In this document: in pieces, positions 49,208-62,140 of the stretch
Numbering within the stretch: position 1 is the stretch's first letter
How the letters are laid out: every line of letters starts with the position of its first letter
DNA from: Bryum argenteum
Lineage: Eukaryota; Streptophyta; Bryopsida; Bryales; Bryaceae
Length of the DNA: 64,000 nt
Direction of reading: 5' to 3'
NCBI GenBank assembly: GCA_037043015.1
Contig: CM073323.1
Coordinates: forward strand, 27,308,758-27,372,757
Notes under the pieces: model-generated
The model's database searches: none
Told to the model about the DNA's origin: nothing
The model's input: the letters and a program-made list of their open reading frames with translations, nothing else
Translations under genes and position numbers: made by a program

Positions 49208-50424
49208 ACATTGTTTTTGTAGAATTTTTGTCAAAGTACGTACAAGTATGTACTCGGCAACCATGGTTCCAACTCATCTTTAATAACTAGTAGGGGAGTT
49301 TATTTCGCCTTAATCATTAGACCATCAATTTTTGAATCGATCACTGATAGAGGCTTCTTTACAAGGTCGTATGGTTGGAAGACTAAAAAGAGTAAGAAAA
49401 TTTGGATCAAACACCCGAAAGTGCATAAGAGTACAAATTTATAGTTTTAAAGTTTCAAGCTCCATAAACACAAAGAAATTTAAGAATTCATTATATACAA
49501 ATCCAAGAATATATAGGTTACCTCCATTAGGTTGTTTTCAGCAAAATATAAGCTTTGAAGTTGCAACTGCCTTACTTACACCCAATGTGGTCATGACTCA
49601 AAATTACACCCGCGTGCAGTTTCAATTCATGTCATGAGCCTCCCAGCTCTTGAAGGATATCTACAACATAATGTTATTGTGTTCACAACATTACTTATTA
49701 CTATTTGGAAAACTACGGCCATTGACTTTTTCAAAACTTATGATAACAATGTTGAGAATCATACAACCTATACAATCAACCAATACGATTAGCCTATGTG
49801 ACTAGTGTATTGATTAGCCTTTACAATTAGCATATTGATTAACATATACAATTAGTGTATTCGATTACCGTATGCAATTAATCAAAAGGAAGACATCTAA
49901 ATTTAGTCTCAGATTCCAATCCACCTACAAATTTGATTCTACGTGCAATCTAGGGTGTACATATTCAAGCATTTGAAACACTTCCTTCTAAATCTCATAA
50001 CTAATTCAAGATAGGTCAAAAAAACAAAAATACAAAAGGTCCAACATCCACAAACTTTACCCAATTTTCGATATTGATTCTCTCCAACACTCCCCTATAA
50101 GCTTGCTACAACAAGATTTGCACAGTTACCTTACTAAATGAATTTTTTGCACAAACCAAGGAACAATTGTTCACAAATCTCAATTCAAGTTCCAGCTTAT
50201 CAAGCAAAACCAGTTACAACTACAAAACCATTCTTAGCTCCTCCACCTGCAAATGAACAATAGAATATACTATTAGCCTTGACTCAAACCCTTCTACTCA
50301 AATCCAAAAAAACATTCTAAACAAAAACAAGTCAAAGAGATAGAGAAATACGCTTCCATTACCTTGGTCATGTTTAACAATGACCTTCCAAAAAAACGTT
50401 GGTAGCACGAATAATCTGTAAAGA
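49208..50424. other. Spacer and 3' flank of NOL
   Basis: The part from about 49950 is duplicated at 28890-29395 and, in part, near 5430-5730. Otherwise AT-rich with no gene. 49790-49880 has short repeats ('tgattagcctttacaattag'). Confidence 0.5.
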
Positions 50425-53400
50425 TCAATCCTCTGGCATGAAACGGTCTTTTCTTGCCTTAAAAAGCAACCTCTACACACACGGAATGTATTGATCAGAT
50501 AATTGACTGTCAAAATTTGTAAAGACATAGAGAAAAGGAAACTCACCGCTAGTATTTGAGTGTATGCTTTGAAGCCAGTGAGGTAGCGTGTGTAAGTGCT
50601 GTTGTTTTTGTTCTCTCCAACAATTTTTCGAACTCGTGGTACAAGATACTCAGCAACCTGGAAGATGACCAACACAATTCTCAGTAACATAGAGACTAAT
50701 CAAGCACTCTTCAAATGCCAAAAGAGAATGTGCAATGGGGAGGATATGGAAACTGATTACATTACATGGTGACAAGTAGGATGTTAAACACACCAGGCTA
50801 TATCGCAACCTTCTAATCACTTTCCTAAGATATTATAGAAACCATGTTTGAGGAGGATCCAGAGCAAAGGGGTCGAATGGTACCGTCTCTGCAGGTTCTG
50901 CAAGGACATTGATGAAGAACTTGGCCTGCAGACATGCGAATATAAATTGCCAAGTGACATCTCAACCACTGAAAATAAGTTTCAGCAATAACTGCCGTGA
51001 AATGGTAAAATTGTATACAGCACGAAATCCAACATTCTCTCACCTAACAGTGGATTCAATGCTCTTTTCAGCAGATAATGTACAAACAGATAGCATGATA
51101 TCATTTGCTTAATGATACTGTCTATGATTTCCATAGATTCGGATAATAAGAATCGTAACTAGTATAAGAGGGGTCATTTTTCTTTCTAGAGCTGATGCAA
51201 ATAAAAGATCAGATGAGATTGACTACCGTACCTGGCGGGTGTCACTTCCTGACATCAAGAGGTCAGTCGTGACCATGCCGGGCTGTACACCACAGAAACC
51301 CAGAGGCGTGTTAAGGAACAATCCTTTACGTAATGCATAAATCTGACAGTAAAACATCAACGATCCTACCTAAAACTGGTGTTTTTCCATCTTTGACACT
51401 ATTCTTAGGAAGCAACCTCAATGATCTTGTGTTCTAAGGCATCAGGTTATCCTCTTAGCTGCATGGAAATTCAGAGGAGAAGTATACCATACCGATAAGT
51501 TGTGAACCACCACATTCTGAATATTTGACTGCTTCAACTCTGCCTGTACAATACCAGCATTAGTCAGTTATAACAGTCAGTCTATCCATCCTACATGACA
51601 TTTTATAAGCATTAAATGGCTCCTTGAACTTGGGGAGTTATTCGCTGCAGTATCACCTATTAAGCTTTTGATTGAACCAACATACACAATCCAATATAAA
51701 CATGGGCTTATATTCATGGGCCTCTGAAATTGCACATGGTGATAAAAGACTAGTCCTTCAATCGTGAGCATATGAAAAGACATGGAGTCGAGTACCTGCA
51801 ACGATTTTGTGAATTGTGCAAGACTGCGTTTAGTAGCTCCGTAAGCTGCATATCTAGCAACCCACGGAACTCAGTAATAACGACTTCCACCACACGACAG
51901 CATTGACCAATAACATGGCATGTGTAACAAATCTCAGAAGAAGAAACTGCCACTGTCTATGCCTAAAAAGATGTATTGAAAGAAGGTGTTCAGTGCCTAT
52001 TACAGCACACTTTTAGAGGTACCTTGGAGTTGCATTGCCATCTGCTCCTGCACCATCCATGTTGAAAATGTGTCCACCTCTTCGCTGATCCTTCATTAAC
52101 TTGATAGCCTATTCACCTTGCAATACTCAATTTTCAGCTCTCAGCCATAATGATGTGCAATACTTTCATTATCATTTTCAGAAAGGATAGACTGTACCTG
52201 CCGGCAACAGAGCATGACCCCGAGGGTATTGGTCTCCACTATCTCCCTGCCAAATGCCACCTTTGAGAAAAAGCATACAGCAGCCTTAAAGGCATACAGC
52301 GAATGCTATCACTTCATGCTAGTAAGAGCAATTGTCTAATTTCCTTACATGATGTCAGCATCGTCAGACTCCACGAGTGATTTGTTCTGGTACGAATTCG
52401 TGCCCGCATTATTTATCTGCTCCAAAAAAAGCATCCATTAGAGAAGAATGATAAGATTTTACTCAAGAAGCTAACAAACAACAACAGTGTTGAAGAAGTT
52501 TCAAAATCAAAGCACTTACCCAAACATCGACATATCCGAGGCTGCTCTTGGCATAATCAGCTAAGGCTTGGATGCTTTTGGGATCTCGAACGTCACAGGC
52601 CTTCCCCTGGAAAGATTCAATGTGAATAAGCAAGCATTCTGAGGAGATGAGATAACTTTGATGGAGATTGAAGCTCTGCTCACCCAAACGCGTTGCTCCC
52701 CGAACTGGCTCCGAAGCTTTTGCACTACTTCCTGAACCTTGTCCTCTGCAGAAATGGCACAAAACATTCAAGCTCTGCTCACAAATCAAGTGCTCAAATC
52801 GGATCTATTCTCATTAAAAAAAAGTGGTTGGTGAAGAAGAAATGAATCTATCTCCTCTTATCTAAGCTGACATTCAAAGCTTGAAAAAACCGTTCAATAG
52901 GTACATATCAACCTTCCTCGATGCCGATTCAAGTATCATTAGACACTTGCTTGAGATCATAAGAAGACACCTATTCCAAATTCGCAGGTTTGAGGTCCAA
53001 GAATGGGGTCTTATGAAGCTACTAGAAGAAAAAGAGAAAATTGTTGAAAGACGAACTATGTCTAATATCTCTAGTTTGAGCTCTCCTTGAGCATTTGAAG
53101 CTCAATATAATCCATCCTAAAAGTCAGAACATATCATCCTTTCTCGACGGCAATTTGATCATCATAAAACTCTTGATTGAGCTCATAAGACAGCGCCTAT
53201 TCTTTCCACGCATATTTGAAAGACTAGTAGGAGGTCGTATCAGTAACTCGTGAAGCTCCTAGGTTCATGAAGTAGAAATGAATCTATCTTTCTCTTTTCT
53301 AAGCTCTCCATCAGCATTTGAAGCTTGAAACATTCCATTCATTGATATCAATATATCCCCAGGTACATATTATCCTTTCTCGGTGCCAACTTGAGTATCA

Positions 53401-54146
53401 TAAACTCTTGATTGAAATCATAAGACGAAACCTACTCTTCTCACGCACATTCGATAGAGTAGTACAAGTCAGGACGGGGACTTGTCACTAACTCGTGAAG
53501 CTATTAAAATTTCTGAGAAACAAATGCATCTGTCTTATCTCATAAGAGCTCTCCTCCAAAATTCATACAAGATATCGAAGCTTGACATATTCAATACAGT
53601 ATCCCCAGGTACATATCATCCTTTCTCAATTGCCAATTCAAGTATGCAAAACCGCTTATTCTAGTGAAATATGAATGTCTGGGGTGCATTCATACAGACC
53701 TGATCGCGAGCAAACAATCACGTTGTCTCCATTCCGAAGAAACTCCTCAGCAAGAGCCAAACCAACACCTGAAAAAATAGGCATATCCTCATCAAGATAC
53801 AAGCTCTTCTGCAATGAAATTGCCATTTGCTCGAGAAAGAAGTGGTCATGCCTTTTGTGGAGCCAGTGATGAGCACATTGAAGGGTGCCCCAGCCGTTCT
53901 TGCAGCATCAAGCTCCGACATTCCTTCTTGCTTGGCAGGCGCCACACTACATCTCACACTATTTCTGCTCCTCGGCGAATGCATCGAGCTACTTCTGCTT
54001 CTCGACAATTGGGAGACTCCATTAAAAATACCCCTGTCAAGCTTGATACTCCTCGCTTTCAATGGCACCACCGCTTTTGAATAACTGTGGCTTGCTTGAG
54101 GGCTCTGTGCCCAAGCCAAAGCAGGAAGGGTCACCGCCATAGCCAT
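50425..54146 (-). CDS. NOL: Chlorophyll(ide) b reductase, NOL type (SDR family)
   Basis: It reduces chlorophyll b to 7-hydroxymethyl chlorophyll a in plastids, the first step of chlorophyll b and light-harvesting-complex breakdown. Known NOL works with NYC1. The 13 exons are 54146-53852, 53768-53700, 52745-52684, 52606-52520, 52416-52349, 52246-52198, 52108-52023, 51853-51796, 51543-51493, 51282-51232, 50925-50884, 50657-50547 and 50472-50425. They total 1077 nt with every phase matching, giving 358 aa, close to known NOL. Residues 1-70 are Ser/Arg-rich, a likely chloroplast transit peptide. The nucleotide-binding motif TGSTKGVG is at 94-101, NNAG at 173-176 and catalytic YGATK at 243-247, followed by 'NLSPGMVTTDLLMSG'. 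Intron 1 has a GC donor. It is the only intact NOL here and is head-to-head with UNC-50. Confidence 0.95.
52800..53660. repeat. Tandem repeats inside NOL intron 2
   Basis: About four degenerate units of roughly 200 bases, each with 'ggtacatat', then 'cctttctcg.tgccaa.ttgagtatcat', 'tgattga.atcataaga' and 'agct.ctcc..agcatttgaagcttgaa'. They account for the unusual length (954 bases) of this intron. No element ends seen. Confidence 0.65.
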
Positions 54147-54539
54147 GGCCAGTACCTCGAATCACAGCACCGAAACTATCATTAAACAAGCAAAGAAGGC
54201 AAAGATCTGTGCATAACTTGCGACCCCGACACTCCAACAAAGAGTCTGAGGAAGCCCACATTTCTGCCCACTTATCTAAGTGGGGCCATGTCACCCGCCA
54301 TGTCATCACTCACCTAGTTCCAAAAATAAAAATTGAGAAAATTAATAATAGTAGTGGTATCAATGTGTATTGAATGAGTAGGGGGAAGAGTGGTTTCGTT
54401 TTTTTGATGCATCGAGAGCTCTTGTAGGTATCGATTTGATGGCGAAGAAGATGCGCAGCAGCAATGGTGTGGATGTTTTGAGTGATTAGGGTTTTGTGGT
54501 TGTTGCATTGTTCGCATTTTTGGAAAGAATCGGAGCAAA
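54147..54539. promoter_or_regulatory. Compact divergent promoter between NOL and UNC-50 genes
   Basis: The start codons of NOL (minus) and UNC-50 (plus) are 393 bases apart with no room for another gene. It contains repeated 'ccatgtca' motifs (54288-54307). No TATA box can be assigned with confidence. Shared regulation is inferred from layout only. Confidence 0.55.
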
Positions 54540-57500
54540 ATGTTGCCGACAGTGAATCGGCCGGGCCGTGCCTCCAGCGGAGGCTACCGCAACAATTCGG
54601 TGCTTCCGCAGTATTTGCGAAGAATCGTCAAGGTACTTTTACTGGCTCTCCAAGACCCCCTGGCTCTTGAGCTCGAAGACTGTTTTTGTGATCAAATCTG
54701 TTGCTATTGTTTGATTCTTCTTTAGCTCAGTAAATGTTGTCTTCGAGATCACCCGAATCCCACAGAAACCTGGCAAATACAACTTCCTGTTTGAGCTGGA
54801 AAGCTCTTGTCTGAGGTCTTGGAAATGCGATGGCGATGCTCTTGTTTGAGTATTTTGAAAACAAACAGACTGAAGATTGTCAGAAACTCTTGCCATTGTG
54901 TGATTGTACTTCAGCTCAAGGTATTCGTCGTAGTTGCCAAGTTTCGGTAAGATTAGGGTTTTTTGATGCTTTCGAAAATGTCCTGATTGAGCTGGAAGGC
55001 TCATTCTGATCAAGTCTGAGGTCTTGAAATGCGATAGCGAAGCCCTTGCTTGAAATCTTACAGACTTCGTGATCTGAGGAATGTTAGAAATTCCGGCCAT
55101 TGTTCGAAGCTCAAGCTTGTACTTCAGGTCAAATTATCAGTAAATGTTGCTGCATTTGCCGAGTTTAGGGTTTCAGGATGTGCACTGAGTATGCTTTGAT
55201 GAAACCTGGCCCTCGAAGACCCCCTGTTTGAGCTGGAAGGCTCCTTTCTGAGGTCTTGAAAATGTTGATGGCGAGGTTCTTGTACGAGTATTCAGACTTC
55301 AGAATGTTAGAATCTCCTGGCATTGGTCCAAGTGCTCGTACTCCAGGTCAAGTTTTCAGTAAATGTTGTTGCGATCGACAAGTCTAGGGTTTCATGATGT
55401 GGTTTGTGGATGTTTCTTCAGTACCAACAAATGGACATGGAGTACACGTTTTGGCAAATGCTTTATTTGTGCACGTCACCCAAAGTTGTGTAAGTGCTTT
55501 TCAATTCATGCATATGATGCTTTCGTTCAAATTTTACACTGTTGAGTGTTCACTAATTAGAGCTTTCCATGGTTTGTGTGCAGGTACCAACAAACGAAGT
55601 ATCACAAACGTACGCATAATTGCCCTCTCTAGCTCTCTTCTTGCTTGCTGCAGGCAGTGTGCTGATTGTGTTGCTGGTTTGCAGAGACGAAAAATCAGTG
55701 GGCGCGAGATGATCCTGCATTTGTTGTTATCTGCAGTTTTTTATTGGCAGTGGCAGCTTCAGCATTCTCTGCAGCGTATGTTCCTGCTTCTCGTTATGGT
55801 TTCAAAAATAATCGCCATTTTGTAATGTAGCCAAGTCTTTAAAAAAAGGTTGTTCCAATGGCAAGGAGGGGTTTTGATAAGTTTAGAGGAGTGCAGGTAT
55901 GGACATGGCGTGGGTCAAGCTACCTTTACGATCGCATCTGTGGTTATCATGCATTTTTTACTGGCTGGAATCTCTTTGGCCTCTATCTGCTGGTGAGCTC
56001 TGTTTTACTTTGTGGCTACAATCTGCATCTAAACAATGTCTGAAGTTGAGTGCTTCGAAATGGAGCAGTACCAGTAAAGGAGGCTTTTTCACCCACATCT
56101 ATATAACAGCTTTACTCGCAGCGTATATTATGGGGTGTCATTTCAGGGGGCCATTCTAGAAACATGTTCAAATCCAGCTTTAAATATTCCTAGTAAATTG
56201 GAGAAGAGTTAAATAATGATGATTCCACTTAATTTATACTTCCACTTTGCCCATGCAGAAAGTTTGCTCACACTATTAACTTCACTATAGCTTCAATTTG
56301 AGTCATTATTGAGCAGGTTACCTTATGTTGTTCAGCTAGCCCATAAGTGCTCCTCTTTGGATGCTCCTCTTTGGAAGCAGAGAGTAGCTTACAAAGCGTT
56401 TGAAATCACTCGTATCTGCTCAAAAATGTTAACTCCCTTGTAGAAAATCACATTTTGAAGTTTGGATTCACTACTTTCGGCCTTCTGGGCATTTAGATGT
56501 CAAGCGATGGTCTGCTTTATTTTTCATGAAATGTACCTAGATTCACTTGGTGAATATTTACTACCGCTTGCCATGTTGAGCCTTTTTCAGTTCTGCTTAG
56601 GAAAACAGCTTTTCTTTAGTTTCTGGAGGCTAAGAAGGGAGTTTCCATCTTATGCAAAACATAGAGCCTTCAGTTGAGCTGACCTTGCAATCGGGTGCTG
56701 GCAGGTTCCTGTCGAATCACTACCTTCGGGAAGAGATAGCTGTGCATACACACGTTGTAGAGCAACGTGTTGAATGGTAAATATCATCACAATCCGATCT
56801 GTCAAACCACTTTTAGTTAGAATGTGATAGTTTCTCAATACTAATCTGAAGTTTAAGTGAGGAGCTTCCTTTTTAATAGTCGACTTATTGACATGTGGGA
56901 TGTTGATATTTCATCAGGTTATACGCATTCGACGTTCACTGCAATGCTTACTTCCCGCTTTTCGTAGTGCTCTACGGTATTGGCCTTTTCTTACTACTTT
57001 TCAGCTCAGTATACATCCACGTATACATCCTTGTTGAATTCTTTATTGAACGTTTTTCCATGATCATGGGTATTTAATACGGGATTTGATTTTGTTGCAG
57101 TGCTGCAATACTTCCTTTCGCCTCTCCTATTGGCACATGGGTTCCTATCGACATTCCTGTCGAATGTGCTCTACTTCGTCGCGCTTTCTTACTACCATTA
57201 TCTCAACTTTCTCGGTTATGACGGTACGTCCTTACCCTTTTTGCTTGGTAAATATTGATGGTGATGTATTCGGGTATTGATGGTGTTTTGTGTGTTTGCA
57301 GTGCTGCCGTTCTTGGAAAGAACAACATTTTTCTTGTACCCTATTGCCATCCTTGCCCTTCTTTTTCCCATATGTAAGTTTCTCGCATTGATCCGTGCTT
57401 TTTTCTAGTTTGAAGTCCAGGAAACAGAAGTTTATATAAGTGAAATGACGATGCTCAAATCGTGCATCTTCCTAAAGTGCTTGACATATGAAAATCTGCT

Positions 57501-57790
57501 TAGAATATGGACACTTCACCATGATAGAAGTAGGCGGTTTTACAGATATGCAACTGTAGTGCATGTCTTAAATGTCCAAAAATTGCATGATACCTTCATC
57601 TCATTCACTTCATTTCAACTCACTATTGAAGTGAAGATGTCCATTTAGATTGCCTTCAATATTACAATTCTGATTGTTTTCGATGTTACATTTTCTAGTA
57701 GGAAGTTGATCTTGCATCATGCCGTGTGTTGCAGCTCTTTTATCAGGATTCAATCCCACCAGATTTGCTTTGGGCTTATACTTCGGATGA
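54540..57790 (+). CDS. UNC50: UNC-50 family multi-pass membrane protein
   Basis: UNC-50/GMH1 proteins are Golgi membrane proteins; in animals they help traffic receptors, in yeast they relate to Arf-GEF Gea1. The ten exons are 54540-54632, 55422-55489, 55584-55609 (26 nt), 55685-55775, 55897-55992, 56705-56776, 56918-56976, 57101-57223, 57302-57373 and 57735-57790. They total 756 nt, 251 aa, all in phase. Family hallmarks in order: 'LRRIVKYQQMDMEYTFWQML', 'QTKYHKRTKNQWARDDPAF', 'YLREE', 'VVEQRVEWLYAFDVHCN', 'SYYHYLNFLGYDVLPFLERT' and the terminal 'GFNPTRFALGLYFG'. Hydrophobic segments fall in exons 4, 5, 8 and 9. Length equals the family norm. The start is the first ATG, just before the conserved basic N-terminus. 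It looks functional. Confidence 0.95.
54640..55350. repeat. Tandem repeats inside UNC-50 intron 1
   Basis: About three degenerate units of roughly 200 bases share 'tgtttgagctggaa', 'ctgaggtcttg.aaatg', 'atggcgatgctcttg' and 'cagtaaatgttg'. No gene or transposon ends seen. The intron is 789 bases. Confidence 0.6.
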
Positions 57791-59368
57791 CTTTGTATCA
57801 CTTCCTCTAACGCTGGTGAGTCCAACAACTTGACCTCCAGAAAGGCTTACTCGAATTTTGTCCATATGTGGCATGAAGGTTGATAAATTGCTGTGATTTG
57901 TGCACAGATGTGCAAGCCAAGTGACGAGTTGCTCATCACCAGATTGGAGATAAGCAGCAGCAGCATCATCTCGTTCCCTGCAATCATCGAAGGCTCTCTG
58001 GTCTGGTGGGTTAGCTAGCAGCTGATGTAGTCCCAGCAAATTTGTAATAGAGATAATCTTGGTGGTGGACTTGAGCTTGGAAATCCTGTAGAGAGTAGTC
58101 AATCCCATTTCTCAAGGTCAGAACCTCAGTGTTGGTCCGGACAAGCTTTTGATTGTCTGTGTCTTTTGTTTTTAAGCATACTGACCTGTCACTCATAATC
58201 TGATTGAATCACTCGTGTAGGATAACAATGATTTGCAAGGATCCTCTTAGAAGGCGACCCGTATTATGAGAATTTGTTGTCGTTTTAAAACAAAATAGCA
58301 TAAAGATTTGCTCTCAAGAAAGTGGCTGATTATTCTACTACGAGCATGTACGAAACCTAAAAATGCACAGCACAGTCTCGACATGATTTCTGAGCAGTAG
58401 GGAATTAGGAGCAATATTGACATTCACTATAGCAACCACATATATGATAGTGTAACTTACTTGCTCACTTTTTCGACAGCTTCCAGCCTGCATCCCTAAA
58501 CGTTGTGCAGTTCGGAGCCTTCTACTTGGTCAGATGCAAAGCTCTCCGACACCAATAATTGATGGAATCATGGAATCCTGTATGCCACCACCACTTTTAT
58601 TCCGTAGAGTTCGTCGTTTATCACGAACACCAACAACTGATTCTACGATGTAGTCTGATGGGCAACAATCACCTACACGAGGATGTTCCCTGCATGGTCA
58701 TCTCAGGTCAATAAGGTTCTCTCACAATCTAATCAAATTTAAGTGATCAGCTGAATTACAATCTACATAAATCGTTACCCCTCACTAAACTGCATAAGAG
58801 GCCAACTAAAATGGATACTACCTCCCAGGTTGATCTATCCTCTTTATGAAAACATCACATTTATCAATTGCAACTATGACATGACTTTGAATGGATTCTT
58901 CACCTGAGACATACGCCAAGCTCGAATGGTTTGCAGGAATGTTCTGCAATGACTTAAAAGCGGACGAGAAATCACATCGAACTTTCAAAGACCAAGAGTC
59001 TCCATATGTGCGTCACAAACATTGTGGGATTTCGAAACTGGCAAATAATTCTGGAAACCGTTAAACCCACACAGCGAAAGTATAATACGTAACATAAGTC
59101 TATAATTTCAAACTTCTCTAAGGCAGGAGCACCCAATAGCAATGCACAGACGGCGTTCCTTTCGATAGAGGACATGCACAGGTAGGGCTGCAACAATAAT
59201 ACTGGTGGAAAATTTTCTTAAAAAGGTAGGAGGAAGTAATCGTAGGGATCACAGAAGTAGGAATCCCCATATCTCATTGAGCTATCAATATATACATGAT
59301 GACTAGCCTAGACTAGAGCATGAGGACATATATGACTGAGTATGTCCAAAGAATAGTTACAGTACATG
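57791..59368. other. Region between convergent UNC-50 and coiled-coil genes
   Basis: Holds the 3' ends of both genes. A minus-strand open frame at 58108-57776 overlaps the UNC-50 last exon and has no recognisable family. No poly(A) site, RNA gene or element assigned. Confidence 0.45.
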
Positions 59369-62140
59369 TTACACGAGGGGTTCCAGAAGCTCTTCCATCT
59401 CCGCAGCCATCTCTGTAGAACCGCTAGATCTTCTACGGTTGCGCAACCATGGACAACACATATCTAACCAGCCCAGTCCCAGCCTGAATTCCTTGTTCCT
59501 GTCAGCATCTTCCATCTGCCTGTTCAATTCTTCCAGCCTGTGTCGCAACTCAGCTGCTCTTTCGTCGGCCATTTGAAGAGACCGCTCTGCCGCTGTACGA
59601 GCGACTATGGCTGCTGCCGCCATCTCTTCTTTTGACCGCAACTTCGATCGAACTTCCTCTCCGGAGTGTTTTAATCGATCGATCTGTTTATTGAGCTCAG
59701 AAACCTGCCGAGACATCCAGCTAGATCACAATGTAGAGATGGCACTCAACGACATCAATGATAGAAGGAATGCTGATTGAAATCTATTCTACGTTAGAGT
59801 AACCAGTTTTAGAAGGAACAACAATATCACCTCATATCGACATCTCTCAAGATCTTCCATGACCGCATTACAAGAAGCCGTCTGGTCTGCAGTTGCCTGT
59901 TTCCATCGTTCAACTTCTTCCTCCAAAGCTTCAATGTCTGCAGTTTTACCGTCAACCTGGGGTCCAGATAAATTTGATCAGTATCAGAGGCTTTAGTGAA
60001 AGCGATCTTAAACTTTACCTTGTCGTTGCATTGACGCTATATACCATGAATATCAATATGATGTAAGAGGACGAGCTCAGAATGGCTGGACAGTGATGAA
60101 AAGTGGTAGCTACATCTACATGCAGCTATACAGACATACCACATTTCCAAGTAGAAATATAATGTTCTGAAGAACAATTAATGAATCGAACAGAATTATC
60201 AGCAGCACTTTACATCTATGTAAGCTAAATACCCACCTGCAAGAGGATATCTTTGATTTGTGCAGCTCTCTCCGCCAACTCTTCTGACTGCCTGTTTGAG
60301 AGTGTCCTTAATTCTCCAACTTCCGTCCTGCACAACCGAAATTAGTAACAGGATTAGCTGAAAGAAAACTATGATTTTTCTAGGACACAAGACGCTTTGA
60401 GATGGACTCTAATGGAAAATCCACACTGCCAGGAAATGAATCAGTGAATAGATCGATCCATTCAGTTGCGATGAGCTGAGAGTAAAAATGTGAAGGGCAT
60501 TACCTTGCTTGTGCTAAGGTCATTTCAAGATCCCCAATCTGCTGTCTTAATTGATTAACTTCACTTTCAAGCGCAGTCACCTGTGAGGTAAAGTGTTAAC
60601 GCGTGAGTTATAGCTCAAAAAGGTCAGTAGCAAGGAAGACAGACTGTGACAAGGAGGGGCTGACAGAATACAGTGAGCAACCCGATGAAACGCAACAATA
60701 TGATTCAAGTAAAACCAAATGATATAAATGACATACCTTAGAAAGAGCTTCATCTCTAGCCTGTGCCACCATGCTAAGCTCAACCCTAATTCGTGCGAGC
60801 TCTTCGTTTTCTTCTTCATGCACTCTGCCTTTGTCTGCCAACTCTTGTGCCTCCTTCAAAGATGCCTGCAGCCTTTCCACCTCCAGATTCTCTTGACTCA
60901 GTTTCACTCGGAGGTCTGAAATAGTCTCCAGAACTTGTTGCTTCTCAGACAAAGCAGTAGTCAACAGTTCGGCAGCGTCTTGCTTCTGCCCTACCAATCT
61001 CCCTATCCTGGTTACTTGCTCGTGCGAGGTTTTCTCCCACTCCTCTTTCTTTCCCTTCCATGAGATTCCTATTCTCGTGCCAAGCTCCAACAGTGCCTTC
61101 AGCTCGGTTAAGCATCGTTCGGGCATACTCTGTTGCTCGTCCACATTCTCATCAGATATTGCAGATTCGGGTTCACCAGATTCCTCATGAGGTAATTCAA
61201 GCAAGCATTTGCGAAGTTTGCCGATGCACTTCAATGCATCTCGAAGGACCTCTTTACTTTGACCTGCTTCATCAGTAAGGCCCTTTACCTGGCCCTGAAC
61301 CTCCTGGATCGACTGCTGCAATGTAGTGATCACGGTCTCCGCAGCACTCAACTTCTCCGAGAACACCTGCTCTAACTCCAAGAACATGTCGTCCTTACGA
61401 GTAGCTTGATCTTTCCACATTTCCAATCCAGAATTGCTTTTCGCCACATCATTCTTCAACTGCGAAATCGAGGCTTCCATCTCGGAAATTTCAATCGCGA
61501 TGCTGTAATTCCGTTGCTCCATCTGATCGCGAACTTCCCGATGCGCCGTAATCGAGGCTTCTCGTTGCTTCAGAAGCTCCTCCACGATCTCTTCCACCCG
61601 TTTCCCAAACCCGAACGCGATCGCTTGCAAGCCCGTGTACTTGGACGCAGGCAAGTTCCGGCCAAAGCTCTTGACCGAGCTCGCCATGGAAGTGATTTTC
61701 TCGTTCGCACTGATAAGCATCCTTGCCACTTCTCCGATCTCGCTTTTCGCAGCATCTTTAACCCTAATTGCCTCCTCTTTTGCACGCACGCTCTCATCTC
61801 TTTCACGCAGCAAGTCCTCCGCCTGCCGCGCGGCCTGATCGCGTGCTCGGTAAGCCTCATCTCGTTGCCGCGCGGCCTCGGTGATGAGCGCCTTCAAGCG
61901 GACGAAATTGGCGTCTCCCTCCGCTTTTTGAATCTCCAGCAACTTGCGAGCCTTCTTCTCCGCTTCGAGCTCCGCCGCAATCTCCTTCGCGGTCTTCCTC
62001 TCATCCTCTCCCTCCGGCGCTACTGGTCCTGGTCCTGGTCCTATCGCAATTGGAGGAAGCTCCACGGGCGCGGCGTCCAGCTCTTCGTCTTCGTCGAAAT
62101 CGCTCAACGCGCCCTCCTCTGTTTCGTCCACGCTCCCCAT
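59369..62140 (-). CDS. Plant paramyosin-like long coiled-coil protein
   Basis: The exons are 62140-60737, 60580-60504, 60327-60237, 59956-59831 and 59704-59369; 2034 nt in phase, 677 aa. Residues 1-60 are acidic with a Pro/Gly stretch ('GPGPGPVAPEGEDERKTAKE'). From about 60 to 620 the sequence is charged heptad-type coiled coil, broken near 165-195 by the conserved 'SFGRNLPASKYTGLQAIAFG'. A short Trp/Cys/Arg tail ('LGWLDMCCPWLRNRRR') ends 'ELLEPLV'. This layout, including the KYTGL block and the aromatic tail ending E-L-x-x-P-L, is that of a plant-specific family annotated as paramyosin-like (I associate it with Arabidopsis At1g24560; from memory). Role unknown; the tail may contact membrane. 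The start follows an upstream GC-poor leader with no earlier in-frame ATG seen. It looks intact. Confidence 0.85.

Noticed and set aside
55779-55862. Longer version of UNC-50 exon 4 through '...VPASRYG'
   Set aside because: Using the earlier donor at 55776 restores the family reading 'FSAAYGHGVGQ' in phase; the longer form breaks the frame.
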